From CAYVFC01 sp964450715 (GTDB taxonomy: Bacteria > Myxococcota_A > Polyangia > Polyangiales > JAFGIB01): DNA of 20,905 nt. Made by a program: the position numbers and the translations under genes. The stretch spans positions 1-20,905 of the forward strand of contig CAYVFC010000142.1 of the NCBI GenBank assembly GCA_964450715.1, read 5' to 3'. The notes under the pieces were generated by a model that ran no database searches, had not been told where the DNA came from, and saw only the letters and a list, made by a program, of their open reading frames with translations. Shown here one piece after another: positions 1 to 7,907 of the stretch (the first letter of the stretch is position 1; each line of letters opens with the position of its first letter).

Positions 1-17
1 AGCGGCGGTTGGCACGC

Positions 18-153
18 GGGACGCCCCCGCCGGCCGGCCCCGGACCGCCCGCGCCAGGCCGGCGTCGCGTTGCCATCCGGAAAACGCGGCCTGCAGAGCC
101 GGGCGGGTATGGCCCGGCGCGCGACTGAAAAAGAGTGCAAGCCCCTCCCCTAC
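18..153 (+). repeat. Dispersed GC-rich intergenic repeat, copy 1
   Basis: This stretch is closely similar to 3784-3915. The first 37 or so bases are almost identical, followed by conserved blocks around ATCCGG, GAnCCGGGC and GCAAGCCCCTC-CCTAC. The left part can fold: GACGCCCCCGCCGG (20-33) partly pairs with GCCGGCGTC (58-66). It lies just past the stop of the leftward gene at 187. The gene-free bases 1-186 contain nothing else I can support; a short run of A at 155-160 would be a T-run in the leftward transcript, but I see no convincing stem before it. Confidence 0.7.
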
Positions 154-186
154 AAAAAACTCGGCCATCTAACCACGCGTAGCCCC

Positions 187-2367
187 CTACCGGTTGGCCT
201 CATCCAGCCGGCGCATCCCTTCCAGCAGCAGGCTCTCCGGGCTAGCCTGGATCAGTTGCTCGGAGGGCTTGAAGTTGGGATCGAGCTCGAAATGGCCGGT
301 GGTGAGATTGAGCATCTCGTAGAAGGCCTCCTCGCCCTGCTGCTCAGCGTACACGGCGTTGAAGATCCAGCCCTCGGAGAACTGGACCTCCCCCTTCTTT
401 TCCCCGGAAACCACCGATAGTTTCCCGGTCTTGCGGCTGTGGAACAGGATCTGCACCACGTCCGGCAGCCCCATCTCCTCCAGGGAGCCGCTCACCCCGC
501 GCACCTTGGCCGCGGTCGTCCCCCTGGGCTTGGCGCTGTCCAAAACCTGCCGGATCTTCAGGGCCACCACGTCGGCCGAGGCCGGCTTGATGATGTAGTC
601 GGAAGCGCCCAGCTCGAACCCTTTTTGCACCATATCGCCGCTCGTCTGCTTGCTGAGGAAGATGAAGGGGATACCGGCCGCCTTTCCCGACTGCATCTTC
701 TGCAGCAGCTTGAAGCCGTCCAGGGGCTTCAGGTCGACCTCGCTGATGACCACGTCGAACTCGCTGGTCTCCAGGTGCTCGAGCGCGTCGGCCGAGTTGC
801 GGGCGATGGTCACGTCGAATCCCTGCTCGATCATCCTGAGCTCCAGCACCGTGGTCTCCACCGTGTCCGGGTCGCAGAGCAGCGCCCGCCGGCTCCCGGC
901 CAGCAGCTTGGCCCGCAGGTCCTCGCCCAGCACCACCAGCTTGAAGATGTCGACCAGGCTCGGATCGAAGATCTTCTCACGGTAATTGGCCAGCACTTCG
1001 CAGGCCTCCTGCGAGGAAAGCTTCTTGCGGAAGGGGTTGATCTCGTGGCTGATGAGGTCGGAATAGGTCTCGGCGATGGCGATGATGCGCGAACCCAGGT
1101 CGATCTCGGTACCCTTCAGCCGATCGGGAAAGCCCGATCCGTCGAAGCGCTCGTACAGGTGGGTAAGGGACCCGACCGAGGTGGCGGGCAATCGCACCGA
1201 CTCGAACATCCGGAGCGGGGTGAGATAGGATTTCTGGGCCTGTAGCTGGTGCGCCTCGTACTCAGCCACGTTGAGCGCGGTCAGGTGGTGGGTGGAGGCC
1301 TTGCCGATGTCGTGCAGATAGGCGGCGATGATGATGCCGTCCATCTCCTCCGGGGACAGCCCCAGCCGCTCGCACATGCGCCGGCTGACGCGCGCCACCT
1401 GCACCGAGTGGCCGCGCAGCTCGCCCCGGCTGTTCTCGTGCAGGGCCACCAGCACGTTCAACGTCTCCAGGTAGTCGTGGAAGGTGACCGAGGCGGGCGG
1501 GGGTCTCGACGTCTTCGTGGTCTGCACTTTCGCGCGGAGCTCTGCCCCCGGTTCCGGTTCGGGCTCGAGCTCGGGCTCCAGCTCCTCGGGCTCCAGCTCC
1601 TCGGGCTCCGAAGCCCGGGGCGGCGGCCGCGTGGGCGGACGGGGCACCGCCCGGGCGCGCACCTCGGGTGCGGGGGGCTGGGGAGCCGGGATCGAGCCGA
1701 ACTTGCTGGGGCCGGCCGAGCGAACGATCACGTCTTCCATCGACGGTTCGTTCTTTCCCATCCCGGGGACCGGAGGCACGGAGAGCGCGCTGGCGCGTAC
1801 GACCTGCTGGTCGTACTGCTCCATCAGCTGCTCCTGCTCCTTGAGCGAGCCCCGGCCGTGGGCCGGCTGGGTGACCTGGTCAAAGGCCCCGGTCACGCCC
1901 TGGTAGTGCTTCTGGATGGCCGCCCTGATGGCCCCGGGCCGCGCAACCAGCGTCTTGACCTGGTGGACGCGGGTGGCGAAGCGCACCTGCTCGACCAGAT
2001 CCAGGTCGTCGGGTTGCGGAACCAGCACGGTCAGCAGCTGGTTCTTGGCGTTGAACATCACCGGAAAGACGAAGAGCTTCTCCGCCACCTTATGGGGAAG
2101 GATCTTCAGCAGGGTCTTGTCGATGGGCGCCGTGGAGAGCTTCTGGGTGGAGACGAACTGGGTCTTGTACCAGGCCGACTGGTACTTGAGCATGTCGGTC
2201 TCGCTCAGGCACTCCATTTGCAGCAAGACCTCCTCGACGAAGAGGCTCCGGCGCTTGGAGATCTGCACGGCGGCGTGCAGCTCGTTATCGGTGATCGCGC
2301 CCTGCTTGACCAGCGCGTTGAGGAAGTCGTTGTTGACCCGGGGGGCGCGATCCTCTTGCTGAGCCAT
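187..2367 (-). CDS. GspE N-terminal-like / degenerate HD-GYP / receiver / DUF4388 (PATAN) signalling protein
   Basis: The protein has 726 residues. Domains in order: a GspE/MshE-type N-terminal domain (about 10-157), a Pro/Glu-rich linker (about 195-290, with a run of EPE repeats), an HD-GYP domain (about 295-480), a receiver (about 493-612) and a C-terminal DUF4388/PATAN domain (about 624-720). HD-GYP proteins normally hydrolyse c-di-GMP. Here H320, HD352-353 and H373 remain, but the usual HHE is L404-Y405-E406, GYP is GFP (412-414) and the later metal-ligand Asp appears as E433. In the receiver the phosphoacceptor Asp aligns with E543 and the acidic pair is D499-P500, while S572 and K594 are kept. 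The N-terminal domain lacks the RLG-type start of c-di-GMP-binding MshEN motifs. I infer a scaffold or effector rather than a working phosphodiesterase. ATG 2367 was chosen because the N-terminal domain starts there; the upstream open frame is antisense to the next gene. The start has only a weak GGA as ribosome-binding site. Confidence 0.88.
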   Translation of the reverse strand: MAQQEDRAPRVNNDFLNALVKQGAITDNELHAAVQISKRRSLFVEEVLLQMECLSETDMLKYQSAWYKTQFVSTQKLSTAPIDKTLLKILPHKVAEKLFVFPVMFNAKNQLLTVLVPQPDDLDLVEQVRFATRVHQVKTLVARPGAIRAAIQKHYQGVTGAFDQVTQPAHGRGSLKEQEQLMEQYDQQVVRASALSVPPVPGMGKNEPSMEDVIVRSAGPSKFGSIPAPQPPAPEVRARAVPRPPTRPPPRASEPEELEPEELEPELEPEPEPGAELRAKVQTTKTSRPPPASVTFHDYLETLNVLVALHENSRGELRGHSVQVARVSRRMCERLGLSPEEMDGIIIAAYLHDIGKASTHHLTALNVAEYEAHQLQAQKSYLTPLRMFESVRLPATSVGSLTHLYERFDGSGFPDRLKGTEIDLGSRIIAIAETYSDLISHEINPFRKKLSSQEACEVLANYREKIFDPSLVDIFKLVVLGEDLRAKLLAGSRRALLCDPDTVETTVLELRMIEQGFDVTIARNSADALEHLETSEFDVVISEVDLKPLDGFKLLQKMQSGKAAGIPFIFLSKQTSGDMVQKGFELGASDYIIKPASADVVALKIRQVLDSAKPRGTTAAKVRGVSGSLEEMGLPDVVQILFHSRKTGKLSVVSGEKKGEVQFSEGWIFNAVYAEQQGEEAFYEMLNLTTGHFELDPNFKPSEQLIQASPESLLLEGMRRLDEANR

Positions 2368-2382
2368 ATTCCGTTGATAGTA

Positions 2383-2411
2383 TCCCACAGCGGGGCGAAA
2401 ATGCAGTGGGA
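2383..2411. promoter_or_regulatory. Imperfect inverted repeat between divergent genes
   Basis: TCCCACAGC (2383-2391) and GCAGTGGGA (2403-2411) form 9-base arms with one mismatch around an 11-base centre. It sits 15 bases upstream of the leftward signalling gene and overlaps the first possible start of the rightward lipoprotein gene, where an operator would be expected. A TACTAT -10-like hexamer for the leftward gene overlaps its left edge. No regulator is known; the role is inference. Confidence 0.35.
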
Positions 2412-2973
2412 TCTGATGCGGTTCGCTAATCACCCCGTTCCTGCTAGATTTCGTGCTGCCTTGAGGAGCCCCGCGGCGAAACCCCCCGTCGTCCTTCTGA
2501 TCGTCGCCCTGCTGGCCGGTTGCGGCGGAGCAGCTGCCTATTCCTCCGGCCGCTTTCGCGACGAGGAGGCGGGGTACCGCGTCGGCCAGTTGGACGGCTC
2601 CTGGACGCGGGTACGCGTCGAGGGGGAGAACGACCTGGCCTGGCAGAACCGGCGGCTGAACGCCATCATCCAGGTAAACGCCTCCTGCGACCCATCCATG
2701 GACGTCCCGTTGCGGTCGCTCACCAATCACCTGTTGATCGGGTTCACCGAGCGGAGCCTGCAGTCGCAGCAGCTGCTACCCATGGACGGCCGGGAGGCGC
2801 TGCGGACGCGGCTTACCGCGAAGCTCGACGGCGTACGGCGGGAGCTGGTGCTGACCGTGCTCAAGAAGGACGGCTGCGTCTACGATTTCTCGCTGATCGC
2901 TTCCGACCCCGAGAGCGCCGTTCGCGCTATCGGCGACTACGACGCCGTGCTGGCGGGATTCAGGAGCCGCTAA
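2401..2973 (+). CDS. Small putative lipoprotein upstream of MlaE permease
   Basis: From ATG 2401 the product has 190 residues. A hydrophobic stretch ends in the lipobox LLAGC (Cys41), so it should be a lipid-anchored envelope protein. The start is uncertain: ATG 2416 and TTG 2461 are in frame, and TTG 2461 would give a standard 20-residue lipoprotein leader beginning MRSPAAK. None has a strong ribosome-binding site. The rest is a soluble domain of about 150 residues rich in charged residues (for example YRVGQLDGSWTRV and KDGCVYDFSLIA), possibly a small PsbP/Mog1-like alpha-beta fold, but I do not recognise a named family. Its stop is one base before the GTG of the permease gene, so the two are almost certainly co-transcribed and translationally coupled. 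That suggests a role with lipid transport, which is inference from position. Confidence 0.75.
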   Translation: MQWDLMRFANHPVPARFRAALRSPAAKPPVVLLIVALLAGCGGAAAYSSGRFRDEEAGYRVGQLDGSWTRVRVEGENDLAWQNRRLNAIIQVNASCDPSMDVPLRSLTNHLLIGFTERSLQSQQLLPMDGREALRTRLTAKLDGVRRELVLTVLKKDGCVYDFSLIASDPESAVRAIGDYDAVLAGFRSR

Positions 2974-2974
2974 C

Positions 2975-3772
2975 GTGGGGCTCGGGTCGAACAGCCTGGG
3001 GGGTATGTTCGAGGGACCGGTACGCCGCCTGGTCGGCTTCGTCCGCACCTTCGGCGCGGTCACCCTGCTGACGCTGCGCGTCATCCGGTCGCTCTTCGCC
3101 TCCCGCTTCGAGCCGGCGGTCTTCATCTACCAGGTCGAGCAACTGGGGGTGAAATCGCTGGGCATCGGCGCGGCCACCTCCATCTTCGTGGGCATCGTCA
3201 TGGCCATCCAGTTCGCCTTTTCCTTGGAGAAGTTCGGGGCGCGCGACAGCGTCGGCCGCATCGTGGGTCTCTCCGAGGCGCGGGAGCTGGCGCCGGCGCT
3301 GACCGCGCTGGTGGTGGGAAGCCGCATCGCCGCCGGGATCACCGCGGAGATCGGATCCATGGCGGTGACCGAGCAGATCGACGCCATCCGCGCGCTGGGC
3401 GCCGACCCGGTCAAGAAGCTGGTGCTGCCCAGGGTGCTCGCCTGCATCACGGTCATCCCGCTCATCTGCTTCTTCGCGCTGGTGCTGGGGGTGACCAGCG
3501 CCATGATCGTGTCGCGCGTTTCTTTCGGCATCTCCATGCCCTTCTTCCTCAGCACCGCGCTGGATGCCGTGAGCATGCAGGACTTCGCGAGCGGGTGGGG
3601 CAAAACGCCGTTTTTCGGATTTCTCATCGGCATACTCGGCTGCTACTTCGGGATGATCACCCACGGCGGCACCGAGGGCGTCGGTCGCGCTACCACGACC
3701 TCGGTAGTAGTGGTCTCCATCACCCTGCTGGTGGCGGATGCCATTCTCACGCAGCTGTTCCTCAGCGTGTAG
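2975..3772 (+). CDS. mlaE: MlaE/YrbE-family lipid ABC transporter permease
   Basis: The protein has 265 residues, the usual length for MlaE. The family moves phospholipids between inner and outer membrane in the MlaFEDB complex. Visible hallmarks: an amphipathic N-terminal interface helix (about 12-40), a first long membrane segment with GIGAATSIFVGIVMAIQF, the conserved cytoplasmic region with ARELAPALTALVVGSRIAAG followed by EIGSM..TEQIDAIRALG, and three further hydrophobic segments to the C-terminus. The start is GTG, with AGGAG at 2962-2966 about eight bases upstream, inside the end of the lipoprotein gene. The expected partners, an MlaF ATPase and an MlaD MCE protein, are absent on both sides: downstream come a dispersed repeat and unrelated genes. 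The partners may be encoded elsewhere, or the operon may have been split. Confidence 0.92.
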   Translation: MGLGSNSLGGMFEGPVRRLVGFVRTFGAVTLLTLRVIRSLFASRFEPAVFIYQVEQLGVKSLGIGAATSIFVGIVMAIQFAFSLEKFGARDSVGRIVGLSEARELAPALTALVVGSRIAAGITAEIGSMAVTEQIDAIRALGADPVKKLVLPRVLACITVIPLICFFALVLGVTSAMIVSRVSFGISMPFFLSTALDAVSMQDFASGWGKTPFFGFLIGILGCYFGMITHGGTEGVGRATTTSVVVVSITLLVADAILTQLFLSV

Positions 3773-3783
3773 GGATAGGTATG

Positions 3784-3915
3784 GGGACGCCCCCGCCGGC
3801 CGGCCCCGGACCGCCCGCGCCCGGCGGGCGTCGCGCTGCTATCCGGTATATACGGCCCGTAGAACCGGGCCGGTATGTCTCTTCGCCAGCGGGAGGGGGC
3901 AAGCCCCTCGCCTAC
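3784..3915 (+). repeat. Dispersed GC-rich intergenic repeat, copy 2
   Basis: This is the second copy of the element at 18-153, in the same orientation on the + strand. It contains two hairpins: GACGCCCCCGCCGG (3786-3799) with CCGGCGGGCGTC (3821-3832), and GAGGGG-GCAAG-CCCCTC (3893-3909). Neither is followed by a T-run, so a simple intrinsic terminator is not obvious, though it lies directly after the mlaE stop. Bases 3916-4022 up to the next promoter-like site contain nothing else I can support. Confidence 0.7.
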
Positions 3916-4022
3916 GGCTTACGCTTGACACAGGCATTCCGGACGCCCCCGTCGCGCGATTCCGGGGACCCCGCGTACGACCGCTCGACATCCCGAGCAC
4001 CGTCCGGTAAATACCCCCGGAT

Positions 4023-4052
4023 TTGCCTACGTCCCAGAAAACATTGTATATT
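4023..4052 (+). promoter_or_regulatory. Candidate sigma70-type promoter for the acidic lipoprotein gene
   Basis: TTGCCT (4023-4028) and TATATT (4047-4052) are separated by 18 bases in a locally AT-rich patch inside a GC-rich region. Transcription would start near 4059, about 30 bases before the ATG at 4090. Assignment rests on pattern only. Confidence 0.4.
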
Positions 4053-4089
4053 TCGATAAGTTAGGTTTCACGCTTGTCAGGGGGCGTTC

Positions 4090-4818
4090 ATGCGCAATCC
4101 GACCTTTCTTTTCGTTGCCGTCGCCGCCACCTTGCTGGCGGCGGCCGGGTGCCGGGAGACCACCTCCTCGCAAAACATAAAGACCCGGGGCATCGTGGCG
4201 CTGATGGAGGTGACCGCGACCAACGAGAACAGCTCCACGGTGGTGGCCACGCTCAAGGTGGGCGGACCGGCGAGCAATACCTACGTGGACCTGGAGGGCG
4301 GCGACAGGCTCTTCGCCTCGGCCGACGGCGAGGAAAAGGAGATGGTGGCGGAAAACGCGGGCAGGTACGAGGCCGATTTCGACACCGGCGCGGAGGATAC
4401 GGAATTCGCCATCAGGTTCGAGCGGGAATGGGACGTATCTGCCGACAACAGCAGCGGCCGGCTCCCGACCCCCTTCGACATCACCACGGACTTCGGCTCC
4501 ACCCCCCTGTCGCGGGGGAGCGACGCGCTGGTCGTACAGTGGGCGCCCGCCGATTCCGGCGACGACATGCAGCTCGAGCTCGAGGACGGCGTGCCCTCCT
4601 GCATCTTCGACGACGACTTCGACATCGGCGGGGATCCGGGTGAGCACACCGTGCCCGCCGGCGAGATCAGCTCCACCGACGACGACGATCCGGGCGAGTG
4701 CGACGTCACCTTGCGCCTGATCCGCAGGCGCAACGGTCAGGCGGACGCGAACTTCGATCCGGACAGCCGCTTCCGGCTCGAACAGGTGCGCAGGACCGTT
4801 TTCGTTTCGGCGCCCTGA
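4090..4818 (+). CDS. Acidic putative lipoprotein of unknown function
   Basis: The product has 242 residues. The N-terminus is a textbook lipoprotein signal: MRN, a hydrophobic core, then LLAAAGC with Cys21 as lipidation site. The mature part is strongly acidic, with Asp/Glu clusters such as FDDDFD and STDDDDPGE, and two cysteines in its C-terminal half (about residues 175 and 200) that could form a disulfide. The composition suggests a beta-rich extracytoplasmic domain, but I recognise no family. The ATG is preceded by an AGGGGGCG ribosome-binding site at about 4079-4086. The gene stands alone: own promoter candidate upstream, a palindromic hairpin with T-run downstream, and the convergent elongasome operon beyond. 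The acidity might fit cation binding, but that is a guess. Confidence 0.72.
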   Translation: MRNPTFLFVAVAATLLAAAGCRETTSSQNIKTRGIVALMEVTATNENSSTVVATLKVGGPASNTYVDLEGGDRLFASADGEEKEMVAENAGRYEADFDTGAEDTEFAIRFEREWDVSADNSSGRLPTPFDITTDFGSTPLSRGSDALVVQWAPADSGDDMQLELEDGVPSCIFDDDFDIGGDPGEHTVPAGEISSTDDDDPGECDVTLRLIRRRNGQADANFDPDSRFRLEQVRRTVFVSAP

Positions 4819-4842
4819 GTCCGCGCCGCCGGTCGTGTCTGT

Positions 4843-4925
4843 AAGATCTCTCCCTGCGGTCGAGATGACAACAGTGCGGTTTCGCCCAACCGGTGTCATT
4901 TCGAGAGAAGCGAGAAATCTTTTTA
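4843..4925. repeat. Long imperfect palindrome between convergent genes, terminator-like
   Basis: A 28-base arm (4843-4870, ending TCGAGATGACA) pairs with a 28-base arm (4894-4921, starting TGTCATTTCGAGAG) at 22 of 28 positions, around a 23-base loop. The right arm runs into a T-tract (4920-4924), so the + transcript of the acidic lipoprotein gene could terminate here. It lies only 20 bases past the rodA stop on the other strand. From memory, TGTCATTTCGAG...GAGAAATCT palindromes occur as interspersed repeats in many unrelated bacteria; no database was checked. Confidence 0.7.
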
Positions 4926-4940
4926 CGCCGTCGGAAGCCG

Positions 4941-6044
4941 TCAGAAGTGAAACCGTCGCATGGATATGTTCATCAACAACCCGATCCCGATCAGGATCGT
5001 CAATACGCTGGAGCCGCCGTAGGAGAAGAGCGGCAGGGTGATCCCGACCACCGGTAGCAGCCCGCAGACCATGCCCAGGTTGATCACGCTGTGGGCGAAG
5101 ATGAGCGCGGAGATGCCCACGGCCACCACCGCCCCGAAGCGGTCCTTGGCCTTGGAGGCGATCTGCAGCCCCCAGAGCACCAGAAACATGTAGAGGAAGA
5201 GCAGGATCACCGCCCCCGCGAACCCCTGCTCCTCCGCCCAGACCGGAAAGGGGAAGTCGGTGTGCGGGTCGGGCAGAAAGCGTAGCTGGTTCTGCGTACC
5301 CTGCAGGTACCCCTTTCCCCAGAGGCCGCCGCTGCCGATGGCCACCTTGGCCTGGTGCGCGTGCCATCCGGTATCGAGCAGATCCTTGGCAGGCCGGACG
5401 AAAGAGAGCAGCCGCTCGCGCTGGTAGCCCTTCAGCAGGTACTCCCAGGTCAGCGGGGCGCTGGCCACGAAGGCCAGCAGCAGGGTGATGAAGGAGCGCG
5501 TCTTCAGGTGGGTCAAGAACATGATGGAACCGAATACGAAGACCATCACCAGCGCCGTGCCCAAGTCTGGCTGGTTGAGGATCAGCACCAGCGGCAGCGC
5601 CAGGATCAGCCCGGGGATGATCAGATCCTTGAGCGTTCGGCCCTCGGTGCGCGGGTCGTCGTGCAGGTACTTGGCCAGCGCGATGATGAAGCAGAGCTTC
5701 ATCAGCTCGCTTGGTTGCAGAGAGAAGGCCCCGATGGGGATCCAGCGCTGCGAGCCCCGTACCTCCCGGCCCAGCAGGAAGACCAGCACCAGCAGCACAA
5801 CGCCCACCCCGTAGGCGACCCAGCCGTGACGCTCAAAGTGGCGGTAGTCTACGGCTGCGGCCAGCACGGCCGCCCCCGCCCCCAGGGTCAGCCAGTAGAT
5901 CTGCTGGATATAGCTATCCTCGTAGCGGGGACCCGCGATGCTCACCGCGCTGTAGAGGTTGACGACGCCGATCACGCCGATCGCCACCACGGTCACGAAA
6001 AGCGGCCAGTCGAACTGATCCCTGAATCGCCTGCCCAACGGCAT
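4941..6044 (-). CDS. rodA: Rod shape-determining peptidoglycan glycosyltransferase RodA
   Basis: The protein has 367 residues, typical for RodA of the SEDS family. It polymerises lipid II into glycan strands in the inner membrane together with PBP2. Roughly ten hydrophobic segments are visible. Family signatures: SQRWIPIGAFSLQPSELMK (98-116), NQPDLGTALV (157-166), the extracellular loop with PHTDFPF (260-266) carrying the catalytic Asp263, WAEEQGFAG (269-277), and LPLFSYGGSS (337-346). The ATG at 6044 lies 12 bases after the PBP2 stop, with AGGA about ten bases upstream. It is the last gene of the mreB-mreC-mreD-mrdA-rodA operon. No motif is missing. Confidence 0.96.
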   Translation of the reverse strand: MPLGRRFRDQFDWPLFVTVVAIGVIGVVNLYSAVSIAGPRYEDSYIQQIYWLTLGAGAAVLAAAVDYRHFERHGWVAYGVGVVLLVLVFLLGREVRGSQRWIPIGAFSLQPSELMKLCFIIALAKYLHDDPRTEGRTLKDLIIPGLILALPLVLILNQPDLGTALVMVFVFGSIMFLTHLKTRSFITLLLAFVASAPLTWEYLLKGYQRERLLSFVRPAKDLLDTGWHAHQAKVAIGSGGLWGKGYLQGTQNQLRFLPDPHTDFPFPVWAEEQGFAGAVILLFLYMFLVLWGLQIASKAKDRFGAVVAVGISALIFAHSVINLGMVCGLLPVVGITLPLFSYGGSSVLTILIGIGLLMNISMRRFHF

Positions 6045-6056
6045 GGGGTTGGTATC

Positions 6057-7907
6057 CTACTTTTCCCCCTCGCGCGCCAGCGCCTCCTGCAGGATCTGGA
6101 TGGCGATGGGTGCCGCATACTTGCCGCCGGGCCCGCCGTGCTCGACCAGTACCGAGACCGCCAACTGAGGATCCGGCGCGGGCGCGAATCCGACGAACCA
6201 GGCGTGGCTGCGGCGATAGTACCAGGCGCGCGGGTTTTCGCCCGGCGCCGGACGGCGCTGGGCGACCTGCGCGGTGCCGGTTTTGCCCGCGATCAGCACG
6301 CCGCTGTCCAGCCGGGCCTCGAAGGCCGTGCCGCCGGGATCGTTGACCACGCCGAACAGCGCGTCGACCATGAAGGTCAGGTAGTCGCGTTCCACCTGTA
6401 CGCGACGGCGCACGCGCGGCGAGAACGCTTCGATGGCGCCGCCCTCGGGCGCCTCCACCGCCTCGACCAGTTGGGGCACGTACAGCGTCCCGCCGTTGGC
6501 GATGGCCGAGTAGGCCAGCGCCAGCTGGATCATGGTGACCCGGGTATTGCCCTGACCCAGCGCCTCGTTGAGGGTGAACCCCACGCGGTACTTGCCGTAG
6601 CGCTTCTCGTACCAGCTGCGCGTGGGGATGAATCCCGCCGCCTCGGTGTTTATGCCCAGGCCGGTTTTCGATCCCAGGCCGAATTCCTTGGCCAACCGCG
6701 CCATCCGGTCCAGCCCCACTATCTCCGCCAGATGGTAGAAGTAGACGTTGCAGGAGACCACCAGGGCCTTACGCATGTCGACGTCGCCGTGCGCGTCGCC
6801 GCAGCGGTAGCGCCGGCCGCCCAGCTCGTAGAAACCCGGACACTCGATGCGGGTGGCCGGATCGACCATCCCTTCCTGCAAGGCGGCCAGCGCGGCGATG
6901 GGTTTGAAGACCGATCCGGGGAAGTAGCTCTCGTATACCGTCTTGTCGATCAAGGGTCGGAAGGGGTTCTTCTCGATAGCCTGCAGCCTGGCGCTGGAGG
7001 GACCGGTCGACATCTCGTTCAGATCATAGTTCGGCTTGGAGTACAGGGCCCGGACCCGGCCGCTACGCACCTCGACCACCGCTGCTCCCCCCGAGGGGTG
7101 GCCGCGAAAAGCGCGCTCCGCTATACGCATCAGATCCATGTCCAGAGCCAGGCGCAGATCGCGGCCCGGAACCGGTTCCCGTCGCTTCGGCTCGTGTCGC
7201 GGATGCGCCCCCAGCGGTCCGACCTCGCGGCCGCGAACGTCGACCATGGTTACCAGCTCGCCGTCGCGCCCCCGCAGATAGCTCTCCCAGGCCTGCTCGA
7301 CGCCGCTGCGCCCGATCTTGTGGCCCGCCCGGTAGCCCTGCCCGTCCAGCCGCTTGAGATCGTCGGCGTCTACTTCGTTTAGAAAACCGATGGTATGGGC
7401 GCCGAGCGACTTGTAGGGATAGTACCGGACCGGGGCGGCCACCACGTCCAGGCCGGCGAACTCGCGCTTGTGAGTCTCCAACGCGGCCAGCTGATCTCTG
7501 GTGATGTCGGTGTAGACCTCAATCATGTGGGAGCGACGGTGCTCCGGTATACGGTCGATCCGCGCCCCGAGCTCCGCCAGCGCCTCGTCGTCGATCCGCA
7601 TCAGGCGCGCGATGCGTTCGAGATCACCGGATCCGAGGAACTGAGGCGTCAAATAGACATTGTAGGAGGGACGATTGCCGGCCACCTCGCGGCCATCCAC
7701 GTCCCGGATGATCCCGCGGGTGGCCGGCAGCCTCACTTGCTTGGTGATGTTGTTGCGCGCCTCGGCCGCCCACTTTTCGTGCGTGATCATCTGCAGATAA
7801 ATGAGGCGAAAAAAGATCAGGCTGAAGGCGGCCACCACCACCAGGGCCATCCATTTGTAGCGCTTCTTGAACTCGCCGACCTCGCGGCGTACGGACAGCA
7901 TGGTCAT
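6057..7907 (-). CDS. mrdA: Penicillin-binding protein 2 (elongasome transpeptidase)
   Basis: The protein has 616 residues, normal for PBP2. It cross-links peptidoglycan in the periplasm during cell elongation and pairs with RodA. It has a short cytoplasmic N-terminus, one membrane anchor (about 19-40), the pedestal/dimerisation region beginning RLPATRGIIRDVDG (59-72), and the transpeptidase domain with all three active-site motifs: SVFK (Ser332, Lys335), SCN (385-387) and KTG (542-544). The region IECPGFYELG...RYRCGD carries the Cys pair often seen in this family. The ATG at 7907 overlaps the TGA of mreD (ATGA), so the two are translationally coupled; a second in-frame ATG lies at 7901. It is a potential beta-lactam target with nothing unusual in its motifs. 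Confidence 0.96.
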   Translation of the reverse strand: MTMLSVRREVGEFKKRYKWMALVVVAAFSLIFFRLIYLQMITHEKWAAEARNNITKQVRLPATRGIIRDVDGREVAGNRPSYNVYLTPQFLGSGDLERIARLMRIDDEALAELGARIDRIPEHRRSHMIEVYTDITRDQLAALETHKREFAGLDVVAAPVRYYPYKSLGAHTIGFLNEVDADDLKRLDGQGYRAGHKIGRSGVEQAWESYLRGRDGELVTMVDVRGREVGPLGAHPRHEPKRREPVPGRDLRLALDMDLMRIAERAFRGHPSGGAAVVEVRSGRVRALYSKPNYDLNEMSTGPSSARLQAIEKNPFRPLIDKTVYESYFPGSVFKPIAALAALQEGMVDPATRIECPGFYELGGRRYRCGDAHGDVDMRKALVVSCNVYFYHLAEIVGLDRMARLAKEFGLGSKTGLGINTEAAGFIPTRSWYEKRYGKYRVGFTLNEALGQGNTRVTMIQLALAYSAIANGGTLYVPQLVEAVEAPEGGAIEAFSPRVRRRVQVERDYLTFMVDALFGVVNDPGGTAFEARLDSGVLIAGKTGTAQVAQRRPAPGENPRAWYYRRSHAWFVGFAPAPDPQLAVSVLVEHGGPGGKYAAPIAIQILQEALAREGEK

